From Oceanihabitans sp. 2_MG-2023 (GTDB lineage Bacteria > Bacteroidota > Bacteroidia > Flavobacteriales > Flavobacteriaceae): DNA of 64,000 nt. A model generated the notes under the pieces. The model saw nothing but the letters and a program-made list of their open reading frames with translations. It had not been told where the DNA came from and did not search any database. Both the position numbers and the translations under genes were made by a program. The DNA is taken from assembly GCF_030547245.1 (NCBI RefSeq), contig NZ_JAUOQT010000007.1:1-64000 (forward strand), in the 5' to 3' direction. Below, piece by piece: positions 25,319-33,684 of the stretch. Each line of letters opens with the position of its first letter. Within the stretch, counting starts at the first letter, position 1.

Positions 25319-26453
25319 TAATATAGCAGTAACAGGCCTTGGTGTTGTTTGTTCGCTGGCAAATAATATAAACGATTTTTGGAGTGCATTGTTAAATGAT
25401 AGCTGCGGAATAAAAAACTGGGAAGATTTAAAACATTTAGATTTTAAATATACGCATGCTTCTCGTGTAGAAAACTTTGAATGTGATGCCTTACAAAGAG
25501 GATTTCTTTTTTCGGTTGCAGCAATAGATCAAGCCATACAACAAGCAAAAGTTGCATCTCAAGAAAAATGGGGATTGTTTTTAGGAACTACAATGGGAGA
25601 ATCTGCTGCTTTTGAAGCAATAGCAGAAAAAAATAAGACATTAATTCCTGAAGATTATACAGGCTTTGGTATTTGTAAACGTTTGCAGCAAAAATACCCT
25701 AAAATTAAAACTTTTCAATGTTTTGCTACAGCTTGTGCAGCTGGAAATTACGCGTTAAATGCAGGATTAGATGCTTTGCGTAAAGGTGATATTACTATTG
25801 CTATAGTTGGTGGAGTAGATCCTTTTTCTAAAATAGCAATGACTGGTTTTAGTAGAAGTAGGGCCATGAGTCCTTCTGGGATTTGTAAGCCTTTTGATCT
25901 AGATAGAGATGGAATGATTTTAGGAGAAGGAGCAGGTTTCTTGGTGCTTGAAAAAGTAGAAAATGCTACCAAAAGAAATACGAATGTTCTAGCTATTATT
26001 AACGATTGTGCCTTATCTTGTGATGCATATCATCCTACTGCACCAAAACCAGATGCTTCTGGAATTATAGATTGTTTTAATCAAATATTAAAAAATAATG
26101 TTCTTAAACATTCTAAAATAGATTGGATTTCAGCACATGGAACAGGTACTAAATTATCTGACCAATCGGAAGCAAAAGCAATTTCTAATGTTTTTAAAGC
26201 CTACAAGCCTTATGTTTCTAGTATTAAACCTAAAATTGGGCATACCTTAGGTGCAGCAACTGCAATTGAAGCTATTGTTTCTGTGCTTTCTATTCAACAT
26301 AATACAATTCCACATACAATAAATCATACCAATTCAGAATTTGATATTCGTATTCCGAAGCAACCCGTTTACACGGAAGTAAATCACGTATTAAATTGTG
26401 GTTATGCCTTTGGAGGATTAAATTCTATAAGCTTATTTTCATCATGGAATTAA
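25305..26453 (+). CDS. Beta-ketoacyl synthase (KAS I/II type)
   Basis: The 382-residue protein has the full Cys-His-His triad of condensing enzymes: Cys144 in ATACAAG, His278 in SAHGTGTKLSD and His313 in KIGHTLGAA, with Lys310. It is a little shorter than FabF and has TACAAG where FabF has TACATG. It condenses an acyl-thioester with malonyl-ACP, probably using the ACP encoded immediately before it. Overlap with both neighbours suggests a fixed stoichiometry. It resembles ketosynthases of aryl polyene or flexirubin-type clusters more than housekeeping FabF, but I cannot confirm this by search. Confidence 0.9.
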   Translation: MLTNNNIAVTGLGVVCSLANNINDFWSALLNDSCGIKNWEDLKHLDFKYTHASRVENFECDALQRGFLFSVAAIDQAIQQAKVASQEKWGLFLGTTMGESAAFEAIAEKNKTLIPEDYTGFGICKRLQQKYPKIKTFQCFATACAAGNYALNAGLDALRKGDITIAIVGGVDPFSKIAMTGFSRSRAMSPSGICKPFDLDRDGMILGEGAGFLVLEKVENATKRNTNVLAIINDCALSCDAYHPTAPKPDASGIIDCFNQILKNNVLKHSKIDWISAHGTGTKLSDQSEAKAISNVFKAYKPYVSSIKPKIGHTLGAATAIEAIVSVLSIQHNTIPHTINHTNSEFDIRIPKQPVYTEVNHVLNCGYAFGGLNSISLFSSWN

Positions 26454-26893
26454 ATTGGAATACCTACGAAACAACTGGAAATACAGAAGCGGACTTGGCT
26501 AAAAAATTTGTTGATGCTATTCATGTTGAAAACAATTTCGAGTTTTATGGTAACCAAACTGCGGTATGTTTTATTACTTTAAACGCAGGAACTTTTTCTT
26601 CTATTGCATTTTGGGAAAACGCTTTAGAGCATAGTCCACGTTTTGCTAACCCAGGAATTTTTCCTTGGACACTTGCAAATGCAACTTCTGGTTATATTGC
26701 TAGAAAATTTTCTATTACAGGACCTAATTATACCATTATAGATAATAGAATTAATGAAAAGCAATTGATTTCTAATTTTAAAACAGATGTATTAAAGTAT
26801 TCTATAAAAAATGTATTCTGTGTGTATTGGGATATAAAAAAAACAAACAAGCAATTTTCTTTAATTGCTAAATGGTCGTTAATTTTGGCATAA
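26444..26893 (+). CDS. Truncated ketosynthase-like protein without active-site cysteine
   Basis: The start is the ATG at 26444 (MELNWNTYE, 149 residues), which overlaps the ketosynthase gene by 10 bases. The central part (FANPGIFPWTLANATSGYIARKFSITGPNYTI) looks like the first half of a ketosynthase just before the active site, but the TACA motif and the second half are missing. It resembles the small N-terminal ketosynthase-like proteins (PF13723 type) of aryl polyene and flexirubin clusters, which are thought to act with a ketosynthase partner. It may be a chain-length-factor-like helper. A perfect-looking terminator follows. Confidence 0.75.
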   Translation: MELNWNTYETTGNTEADLAKKFVDAIHVENNFEFYGNQTAVCFITLNAGTFSSIAFWENALEHSPRFANPGIFPWTLANATSGYIARKFSITGPNYTIIDNRINEKQLISNFKTDVLKYSIKNVFCVYWDIKKTNKQFSLIAKWSLILA

Positions 26894-26980
26894 TATTTGA
26901 AAATAAATAACCAGTAGGAACTAGTGAAACATAAAGTAAACTATAAGTCTCTAAAAAGAAACATTAGTTGTACTACTTAC

Positions 26981-27014
26981 AAAAGCTATTTTAATTTAAG
27001 TTGAAGTAGCTTTT
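26981..27014. terminator. Terminator at the end of the five-gene operon
   Basis: AAAAGCTATTTTAA pairs with TTGAAGTAGCTTTT (14 bp, two G-U pairs) around a TTTAAG loop, followed by TTT. It also lies one base from the stop of the leftward gene ending at 27016, so it may serve both directions. Confidence 0.75.
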
Positions 27015-27015
27015 T

Positions 27016-28506
27016 TTAGTTTGCTTCTTCTGGTGTTACTTTAAAGTTTTTCATATCATTTAAAGGTTCTAAAACATTATAATCTTTCCATATGGAAGCA
27101 TCATATGTTTTAGGGTTTTCAAAATCAATTCTAGTTTTTTCGGTGTAGTTATTATAATTGTTAGCTTCTATATCTTTTCTAGAAATAATTAATAGTTCTG
27201 ATTTGCCCTTAAAAGTTCCTTCAATTTTAAAATTAAAGGCAACTTTATTTCGAGAATTTTCATTTTCAATAAACTTAATAGGTCTGTTAACATAAAAGTA
27301 TCTATCAATTTGTTTATTTATATAACTAGGGTAGTAGTAGTTGTCTTCTCCCTTTTTATAAACGACAATTCCTTTCTGGTTTTTTTCAATATATTTAATG
27401 CCGAATAAAAGCCTTAAGTTTAATTTTTCACCAACTCGGTTTTCATAAAAAGTATAATCTGCTCGAATCACAGCAAAATTTTCGTTAGATACATACATCG
27501 TTCCAGTATATAATGCAGAAGATCTTTTTGGTTGAAAGTCTATAATGTATACCATTTCGCTATCTAAAAAAGTGACATCTCTAAGCGTGTATTTATATTT
27601 TTTTGAATTTGTAACAAAGTCTAAACCAGCATCCGGATTTGCAAAATTACTGTTACTTATTAGACTAAAGCTTTCTTTTTTAGCATAACGTAACGTGTTT
27701 ACAGTATCCTGTCTTTTTTTTATTTCTTCTTTATTTAAGGTTGCCGAGTCTGTAACTTTAAAAAAACCAGATTTTACAGTATACATTTTATCTTTATCTA
27801 AATGTTTCATTACAATTTCTTGTCCGCGTTCGGCAAGACTTTCCATGGATTGATCATTTTTTTCATCTCGTAAGCTAATAGCTTTTTCTACTTCTAATTT
27901 AGCATTGTCTTTATCTAAAACCTTTAGTTGTCCAACAAAATCAGTATATTGTTTGGAGGTATTATTGACAAGTGAAGTTTCGAGTTTGTCAAAATCATCA
28001 TTAAATGCTTGTAACTGTTTTCTTTTAAAACCTGTGGATTTTTTAATTTCAAAATCGGCCAAATCACCAACGATATAATCTGTTTTTCTGCTAAATATTT
28101 TAAATTCATTTAAATCTAATCGGTAATTATTTTTAACATTAGTATTTACATAATATATAATAGAATCTGCAGATAACGCGGTATGGTTTAAAAACACTTC
28201 AGATAGTTCATTTACTTTTTCTTTTAAGACATATTCTTTAGCGGTAAAGTTTTGAAGTAAAAAACCATTTTTTTCGAACCCTAAACAAGAAATAGTAACC
28301 GAATCAGTTTCTTTAAAACCTTTAGTATCTATGGTAAAGTTACCTTCTTCATTAGAAATCACACCATAGTCATTACCAATTTGAATTGTCGCAAAAGGAA
28401 TTTCTTCATTAGTAGAAGATATAACTTTACCAGAAATGGTTTGAGCATGTGTAAGGTTGCTAAATAGGGTTAAACAAAGAAGCGATATAGCATATTTAAA
28501 TTTCAT
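27016..28506 (-). CDS. Exported protein with CarboxypepD_reg-like domain
   Basis: The 496-residue protein begins with a signal peptide (MKFKYAISLLCLTLFSNLTHA), then a carboxypeptidase-regulatory-like beta-sandwich (ISGKVISSTNEEIPFATIQI, residues about 24-95). The large C-terminal part is rich in beta strands, with motifs such as YIIDFQPKRSSALYTGTMYV and RADYTFYENRVGEKL. This organisation matches a common flavobacterial cell-surface family resembling TonB receptor plug-domain extensions but without a barrel. The location is probably the outer membrane or periplasm. Its function is unknown. Confidence 0.8.
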   Translation of the reverse strand: MKFKYAISLLCLTLFSNLTHAQTISGKVISSTNEEIPFATIQIGNDYGVISNEEGNFTIDTKGFKETDSVTISCLGFEKNGFLLQNFTAKEYVLKEKVNELSEVFLNHTALSADSIIYYVNTNVKNNYRLDLNEFKIFSRKTDYIVGDLADFEIKKSTGFKRKQLQAFNDDFDKLETSLVNNTSKQYTDFVGQLKVLDKDNAKLEVEKAISLRDEKNDQSMESLAERGQEIVMKHLDKDKMYTVKSGFFKVTDSATLNKEEIKKRQDTVNTLRYAKKESFSLISNSNFANPDAGLDFVTNSKKYKYTLRDVTFLDSEMVYIIDFQPKRSSALYTGTMYVSNENFAVIRADYTFYENRVGEKLNLRLLFGIKYIEKNQKGIVVYKKGEDNYYYPSYINKQIDRYFYVNRPIKFIENENSRNKVAFNFKIEGTFKGKSELLIISRKDIEANNYNNYTEKTRIDFENPKTYDASIWKDYNVLEPLNDMKNFKVTPEEAN

Positions 28507-28550
28507 AAAGATGTTTATTTAGTATAACGATTTACAATACATAATGTTAC

Positions 28551-28580
28551 AAAAAAAACCTAAACTAATTGTTTAGGTTT
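28551..28580 (-). terminator. Terminator of yebC
   Basis: AAACCTAAAC and GTTTAGGTTT form a perfect 10-bp stem with a TAATT loop, followed on the minus strand by an eight-base T-run. It lies 40 bases after the yebC stop. Confidence 0.85.
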
Positions 28581-28619
28581 TCTTAAATTTATAAATATTT
28601 ATTAGTCAACATATTTTCA

Positions 28620-29342
28620 TTATTCTTCTGTAGATTCTTCCATAGTATGATATACATTTTGCACATCATCATTATCATCTAATTTTTCTAAAAGTTTCTC
28701 TACATCTGCTGCTTGTTCTGGAGTTAGTTTTTTAGTTACTTGTGGAATACGTTCAAAACCAGAAGAAAGAATTTCAATTTCACGAGATTCTAATTCTGCT
28801 TGAATAGCACCAAAACTTTCAAAAGGCGCGTAGATTAAAATGCCGTCATCGTCTGCAAAAACTTCTTCTGCACCAAAATCGATAAATTCTAATTCTAATT
28901 CTTCTGGGTCTAATCCTTCGGCATTAATTCTAAAATTACAAGTATGATCGAACATAAATACAACAGAGCCAGAAGTACCTAAACTACCATCACATTTATT
29001 AAAATAACTTCTTACATCTGCAACAGTTCGTGTATTGTTATCTGTAGCAGTTTCTACTAAAACGGCAATTCCATGTGGTGCATAACCTTCAAAAACAACT
29101 TCTTTATAATCTCCTTGACTTTTATCACTAGCTCTTTTAATGGCACGTTCTACATTGTCTTTAGGCATGTTTACTGCCTTTGCATTTTGAATAACAGCTC
29201 TTAGGCGTGAATTACTATCTGGATCTGGTCCTCCTTCTTTAACAGCCATTACAATATCTTTACCAATACGTGTAAAGGCTTTACTCATTGCAGACCAACG
29301 TTTCATTTTACGTGCTTTTCTAAATTCGAAAGCTCTTCCCAT
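28620..29342 (-). CDS. yebC: YebC/PmpR family protein
   Basis: The 240-residue protein starts with the family signature MGRAFEFRKARKMKRWSAMSK and contains GSVVFMFDH and a C-terminal acidic end (TMEESTEE). Members were described as transcriptional regulators (PmpR); work in other bacteria also links YebC to relief of ribosome stalling on proline runs. It is cytoplasmic, and its gene stands alone between the gene ending at 29421 and a terminator. It is the YebC_I/II-type length. Regulation is not visible beyond a -7-like box upstream. Confidence 0.93.
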   Translation of the reverse strand: MGRAFEFRKARKMKRWSAMSKAFTRIGKDIVMAVKEGGPDPDSNSRLRAVIQNAKAVNMPKDNVERAIKRASDKSQGDYKEVVFEGYAPHGIAVLVETATDNNTRTVADVRSYFNKCDGSLGTSGSVVFMFDHTCNFRINAEGLDPEELELEFIDFGAEEVFADDDGILIYAPFESFGAIQAELESREIEILSSGFERIPQVTKKLTPEQAADVEKLLEKLDDNDDVQNVYHTMEESTEE

Positions 29343-29360
29343 TTTAATATTATTTTTTGG

Positions 29361-29378
29361 TTTCCGCCAAAGCGAAAA
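29361..29378. repeat. Short interspersed palindromic element, copy 3
   Basis: TTTCCGCCAAAGCGAAAA lies between yebC and the upstream gene. It resembles TTTTCCGCGAAAGCGGTAAT at 44556 and, in reverse, the GC-rich strings in the helicase gene. Confidence 0.4.
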
Positions 29379-29402
29379 TTTTTAATTAATTATTTAGTAT
29401 TA

Positions 29403-29410
29403 CAAATTTA
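29403..29410 (-). promoter_or_regulatory. Candidate -7 box for yebC
   Basis: The minus strand reads TAAATTTG, a TAnnTTTG match 60 bases before the yebC ATG. The -33 region would lie inside the end of the preceding gene and shows no TTG. Confidence 0.3.
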
Positions 29411-29420
29411 AAAAAAAACC

Positions 29421-30458
29421 TTAATCCTTAGGAATGTGCTTGTCTAAAAATTTATCTTTAGTAATATCTAATGTGTTAAATGCTTTTTGACGATTGTTAT
29501 TTAGTATTGTATTTACTTTGTTATAGTTTTTTACAGCTTTGTTTATTTGCTTAACTTTATCGTTATAGTCGTCAATTTGTTTTTTAGTACGTTTTTTTTC
29601 TGGAGTTTTTTCTAAGGTATTACTAATGGTTTCCATATCGTCGTTTAATACTAAAAAATCTAATAACTGTGGCATTTTATTGTCTGCTTCATCTATAAAA
29701 AAATCAAAAATTGCTTTTGTAGCCTTTACTATGGTAGCATCATTTTTATATAAAGCTGTGTTTTCTAAAATAGTGATGCCTTCTTTTGCAGATTGGCTTA
29801 GTGCATTTGTGTTTTGTTGAATTGCGCTAATATCATTTTTTTCTAATGCTTCCATTAAATATATTTCATTAATATAGACTTTAAAAAAGATAAGATATAA
29901 CTCATTATAATGATTAAATACTTCTCCCGAAATTTTCATTTTTTTACTTAAATCGGAATCACTTTCAATAATATTAATATCGTGTTTTTTAGCAAAAGCG
30001 TAAAAATTGTTTTCGTATTCTGCTTGCGCTTGTTCCATTTTTTCATCTGCCATTTCCTGAGCAAGAATGTATGCTTCCATTAAATCGTAGGATTGCTCTG
30101 CAATAGCTTTCATATCTAAAATTTCGGCGTAATCGTTATTTAAGATATTTTTATTAAAGGTTAAATGTTTTAGTACTTGGTTTTTATATTCGTCACCATC
30201 ATAACCTTCTGCTTTTTGTACTTTAAGAAATGCTTTTTCTACAGATTTTAGTAACACTTTTCGTTTGCTAGCAATATTTTTATCATTTTTACTGTGGGCA
30301 ATAGCCTTTGTATATTTCCAGTTGTTTTTTGCAATAACTTCTAATTCATCTCCAACAAATGTTAAGTAATCGGAAGGGTTGTCAAATTTTTGTGCAATAC
30401 TATTTTGTGTTGAAAAACATAAAAGAATGACAATTAATATTTTAGTAAAGTTGTTCAT
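29421..30458 (-). CDS. Exported helical protein of unknown function
   Basis: The 345-residue protein has a signal peptide (MNNFTKILIVILLCFSTQNSIAQ). The mature part is almost entirely helical and very rich in Lys, Asp and Asn, with a coiled-coil-like end (KKQIDDYNDKVKQINKAVKNY). It resembles the LIC11966-type surface proteins seen in some flavobacteria, but that is from memory and weak. It starts 6 bases after the S41 protease gene ends, so both are transcribed together. A periplasmic substrate or partner of that protease is possible. Confidence 0.65.
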   Translation of the reverse strand: MNNFTKILIVILLCFSTQNSIAQKFDNPSDYLTFVGDELEVIAKNNWKYTKAIAHSKNDKNIASKRKVLLKSVEKAFLKVQKAEGYDGDEYKNQVLKHLTFNKNILNNDYAEILDMKAIAEQSYDLMEAYILAQEMADEKMEQAQAEYENNFYAFAKKHDINIIESDSDLSKKMKISGEVFNHYNELYLIFFKVYINEIYLMEALEKNDISAIQQNTNALSQSAKEGITILENTALYKNDATIVKATKAIFDFFIDEADNKMPQLLDFLVLNDDMETISNTLEKTPEKKRTKKQIDDYNDKVKQINKAVKNYNKVNTILNNNRQKAFNTLDITKDKFLDKHIPKD

Positions 30459-30464
30459 AAATTA

Positions 30465-32504
30465 TTAGTTAGGGTTTATAAAATTGCTAAGAATTAAATA
30501 GGCTTCATGAATATAAATGTCTTTAGATAAACTGCCTAATAGCATTTGGTTATTTGTTTTTTCATTTTCATTATAGCTTAATAACTCTGTAGTTGAAAGC
30601 GTATTGGAAACTGCAATTTTTGTTTCTGTTTTTTTATTATCGAAAATTGATTGCCACATGGTTTTGTAATCTTGCTCGTGTTTATATACATTATCTAATG
30701 TTAAAGCAAGGGAATCTTCGCTATAGTAATTTTCTAATAGTTTTTTATTTGCGGTTTTTACTAAAGCAAAATCTGCGCTTTTATTAACACGAGCATTACT
30801 TTTAGTAATTAGATTTGAGAAATTAATTTTTGGAAGCGGAACATGTTTAAGTGTTGCTAGAATGGTATCGTTAGGTAATGCATAAGGTTTATCTTTTTCA
30901 TTAAACTTAAAATCATCGTAAATAGAAGGTAACTGGATATCTGGAATTACACCATTAGCCTGTAAACTCTTTCCTGTTACTCTATAAAATGCTTCGACAG
31001 TAATTTTACAAAAACCTAAATTATTTTTTTCGCTTAACGGAAGAATAACTTGCGCACTTGACTTACCATGTGTTGTAGAACCAACAAGAATTGCCCTATT
31101 ATAATCTTGCAAAGTACTTGCAAAAAACTCGGAAGCAGAAGCACTATAATTATTTATTAATATTATTATAGGTTTATTAAAAAAAGTACCACGACTAGGG
31201 TCTCTAAAGGTAAACTGTTCGTTTTTATTATCCCTAATAATAGAAACTGGACCTTTGTTTATAAACATACCGCTTAGTTCTATAGCTTCTTGCATAGAAC
31301 CTCCACCATTAAATCTTAAATCTATAATAAGTCCTTTTATATTTTCTTTTTGAAGTTTATATAATTCCTTAGCAAAATCGGTGGTTAATCCTCTTTTATT
31401 ATAAGATTCTAAATTGGTGTAAAAACTTGGTATTTTAATATAACCGAAAGTAACATCTTCACCAATAATGTATCCTGTAATCGAATTCTCTTCAACTTTT
31501 AAAACCGTTTTGTTTAGCTCAATATCTAATATAGAACCATTACTTTTTTTAATTTTAAAAGTTACAGTTTTGTTGTGGCTGTTATTTAAAAATCGAATTA
31601 TATCTTCGTTTTTTATACAATGAATTTGTAAAACATTGTCTTTTGAAGTTAATGATTTTATTACATCATCTTCTTCAAAAGCACCATTTTTAAAGGCTGA
31701 ACTTCCTGGAATGATATGGCTAATTACAATTTCCCCGTTTTTATTTTTTTTAGTTAGTATACCAAATGTTTCTTGTTGAATGGCCAAGGAATTCTCAAAC
31801 ACCGTTTTCTCGGTTTCATTAAAATAAGTAGAATTTGGATCTTGGTATTGTATAAATGCATTCAAGAAATTTTCTGTAACCAAATTTGAAATTCCTCCTT
31901 CTTGGTTTAAAATTTCATAAAGTAAACAGATTTGATTATCTATTATTTTTTCTTTGTTTAAATTTTCAAAAGTTTTAAAATTTGCTTTTACATTTTCGAA
32001 AATAGAATCTTGGTCTATAATATCTAATATCAATAAATATCGTACTTTTTTAGACCAATATTTTTTTGAATCTTCTTCGTTTTTATAAAAACGCACATCT
32101 TTGTTTTGCGTAAAATTTAAAATATCTTTTCCCGAATAATCTAGTTCTTGTTGCTTTAAATTTTCTAAATACTCAATAGATTGCTCAATTCTTAAGGTTA
32201 ATACTTGTATGTATTTCGTTATAAAGTCACAATTTTTATTTTCTAAATAATCATCTATTTGAAAAGCATCTGTCTTAAATTTTGCAATATCTTTTTGTGT
32301 AAAATATCGTTTGTCTGTATCTAAATTTTCTATAAATAATTTGAAAACATGTTTAGAAAGGCTATCGTTTATAGCTTTAGGTTTATAATGCGCAACTTTT
32401 ATTAAAGAATCTAGAGCTGTTAATTGATTACAAAATACATGGTCTTGTGCATTTGTAAGTATAGGAATACAAAGTAAAAAAGAATAGAGTAGGTTTTTAA
32501 ACAT
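30465..32504 (-). CDS. Tsp/Prc-type S41 C-terminal processing protease
   Basis: The 679-residue protein starts with a signal peptide (MFKNLLYSFLLCIPILTNA). It has the long helical N-terminal domain of Tsp, a PDZ domain near residues 245-330 (ISHIIPGSSAFKNG) and an S41 catalytic domain. The Ser-Lys dyad is visible: Ser456 in YSASASEFFAS and Lys481 in THGKSSAQ, the same spacing of 25 as E. coli Tsp (Ser430, Lys455). The length also matches Tsp. It degrades or trims periplasmic proteins from their C-termini. It lies between the pterin dehydratase gene and the exported helical protein gene. Confidence 0.93.
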   Translation of the reverse strand: MFKNLLYSFLLCIPILTNAQDHVFCNQLTALDSLIKVAHYKPKAINDSLSKHVFKLFIENLDTDKRYFTQKDIAKFKTDAFQIDDYLENKNCDFITKYIQVLTLRIEQSIEYLENLKQQELDYSGKDILNFTQNKDVRFYKNEEDSKKYWSKKVRYLLILDIIDQDSIFENVKANFKTFENLNKEKIIDNQICLLYEILNQEGGISNLVTENFLNAFIQYQDPNSTYFNETEKTVFENSLAIQQETFGILTKKNKNGEIVISHIIPGSSAFKNGAFEEDDVIKSLTSKDNVLQIHCIKNEDIIRFLNNSHNKTVTFKIKKSNGSILDIELNKTVLKVEENSITGYIIGEDVTFGYIKIPSFYTNLESYNKRGLTTDFAKELYKLQKENIKGLIIDLRFNGGGSMQEAIELSGMFINKGPVSIIRDNKNEQFTFRDPSRGTFFNKPIIILINNYSASASEFFASTLQDYNRAILVGSTTHGKSSAQVILPLSEKNNLGFCKITVEAFYRVTGKSLQANGVIPDIQLPSIYDDFKFNEKDKPYALPNDTILATLKHVPLPKINFSNLITKSNARVNKSADFALVKTANKKLLENYYSEDSLALTLDNVYKHEQDYKTMWQSIFDNKKTETKIAVSNTLSTTELLSYNENEKTNNQMLLGSLSKDIYIHEAYLILSNFINPN

Positions 32505-32527
32505 AAAAATGAAAGGAAGATAGTAAA

Positions 32528-32818
32528 TTATTCGTCTTCTGGCACTACAATTGTTGCAATAGCTTCGGCTAGTTTAAAGTCCTTAATGGTAACTCCATTT
32601 ACATCATGAGTTGAGAGGCTGATTTTTAGAACATTATAAACATTAGACCAATTTGGATGGTGGTTTAGTGCTTCACATTCAAAAGCAATTCTACTCATAG
32701 CACTAAAGCAATCTTTAAAATTATCGAATTCAAATTCTGCGTGAAGTGCATTTTCATAGAATTCCCAATCTGGAAAGTGTAACAAGCGTTTTTCAATATC
32801 TTCTTCCGAAATTTTCAT
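32528..32818 (-). CDS. 4a-hydroxytetrahydrobiopterin dehydratase
   Basis: The 96-residue protein has the family's signature EALNHHPNWSNVYNVLKISL and the C-terminal VTIKDFKLAEAIA, at the typical length of PCD/DCoH proteins. It dehydrates the 4a-hydroxy pterin made by aromatic amino-acid hydroxylases. No phenylalanine hydroxylase gene is in the window. It lies 23 bases after the epimerase-like gene and 23 bases before the S41 protease gene, in the same direction, so an operon is likely. Confidence 0.93.
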   Translation of the reverse strand: MKISEEDIEKRLLHFPDWEFYENALHAEFEFDNFKDCFSAMSRIAFECEALNHHPNWSNVYNVLKISLSTHDVNGVTIKDFKLAEAIATIVVPEDE

Positions 32819-32841
32819 TATTTGATGTCGTTTTATTCAAA

Positions 32842-33669
32842 CTACAAAATACTCATTTTTAATACATCTTTACTCTCAATTTGTAAGTTTTTTGGCAATA
32901 GATTTTCTTTGGGTAAAACTGCTAGATATCTATCGTCATTTGTTGTGTAAACTTGTTTATAAATAGGATTGTATACTACTAGAGAAGTTACAATTTCTTT
33001 TATAAATTCATCATGATGTATTAGGTCTGTACTTCCTAAGTGAAAAATTCCTGATTTATTCCTATTGATGATATAATGTATTTGTTGCGAGAGTTTATCG
33101 TCTGTCGTTACATTTATTATTAAGTTAGGAAAAACCTCTATTGGCAGTTTTTCTTTTAGGTATGTTTTTATTTCTTCTATTCTTGGAGCACCTTGACCAA
33201 AAACCATAGGAACTCTTAAAATAGCCCATTTTCGTTTTGGTAAACGCATGAGCATATTTTCGATTTTGATTTTAAAATGGCCATAGATACTAGAGCTTAG
33301 AGTTTTGTCTAGCTCGTAACTTGGATAATTTTTATAGGCATCAAATACATTTGCAGACGACAAGAAAATAATCTTACAATCGTTTTGTTTTATATATTCA
33401 GAAATATGCTGATGTGCAATCGTTTGGGTTGCAAAGTTGCCGCGAAGCGCAGAAATAATAATACTAGGTTTTGTTGCTTCTAATATTTCTACGACATCAT
33501 CTTCTTCGTGGTTGTAATGAAAAAATTGTTTGTTTTTTTCTAATACAGTACTGGATGTTGCATAGGTTCCAAAAACTCTAAAATAGGGATATAGTTCTTT
33601 GTAAATAGCATTACCAATAAAGCCATTTACACCTAAAACAAGTATTTTGTGTTTCTTTTTATTCGACAT
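32842..33669 (-). CDS. NAD-dependent epimerase/RmlD-like sugar reductase
   Basis: The 275-residue protein has an N-terminal Rossmann motif (ILVLGVNGFIGNAIY), the strand IIISALRGN at the usual place, and ends like RmlD-type dTDP-4-dehydrorhamnose reductases. The catalytic Tyr-x3-Lys could be YGHFKIK. The canonical motif is modified, so the substrate is uncertain; a nucleotide sugar is likely. The start ATG is at 33669, and glsA ends 16 bases upstream. The neighbours do not form a sugar-synthesis cluster. Confidence 0.75.
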   Translation of the reverse strand: MSNKKKHKILVLGVNGFIGNAIYKELYPYFRVFGTYATSSTVLEKNKQFFHYNHEEDDVVEILEATKPSIIISALRGNFATQTIAHQHISEYIKQNDCKIIFLSSANVFDAYKNYPSYELDKTLSSSIYGHFKIKIENMLMRLPKRKWAILRVPMVFGQGAPRIEEIKTYLKEKLPIEVFPNLIINVTTDDKLSQQIHYIINRNKSGIFHLGSTDLIHHDEFIKEIVTSLVVYNPIYKQVYTTNDDRYLAVLPKENLLPKNLQIESKDVLKMSIL

Positions 33670-33684
33670 GAATCGAGCAAATCT

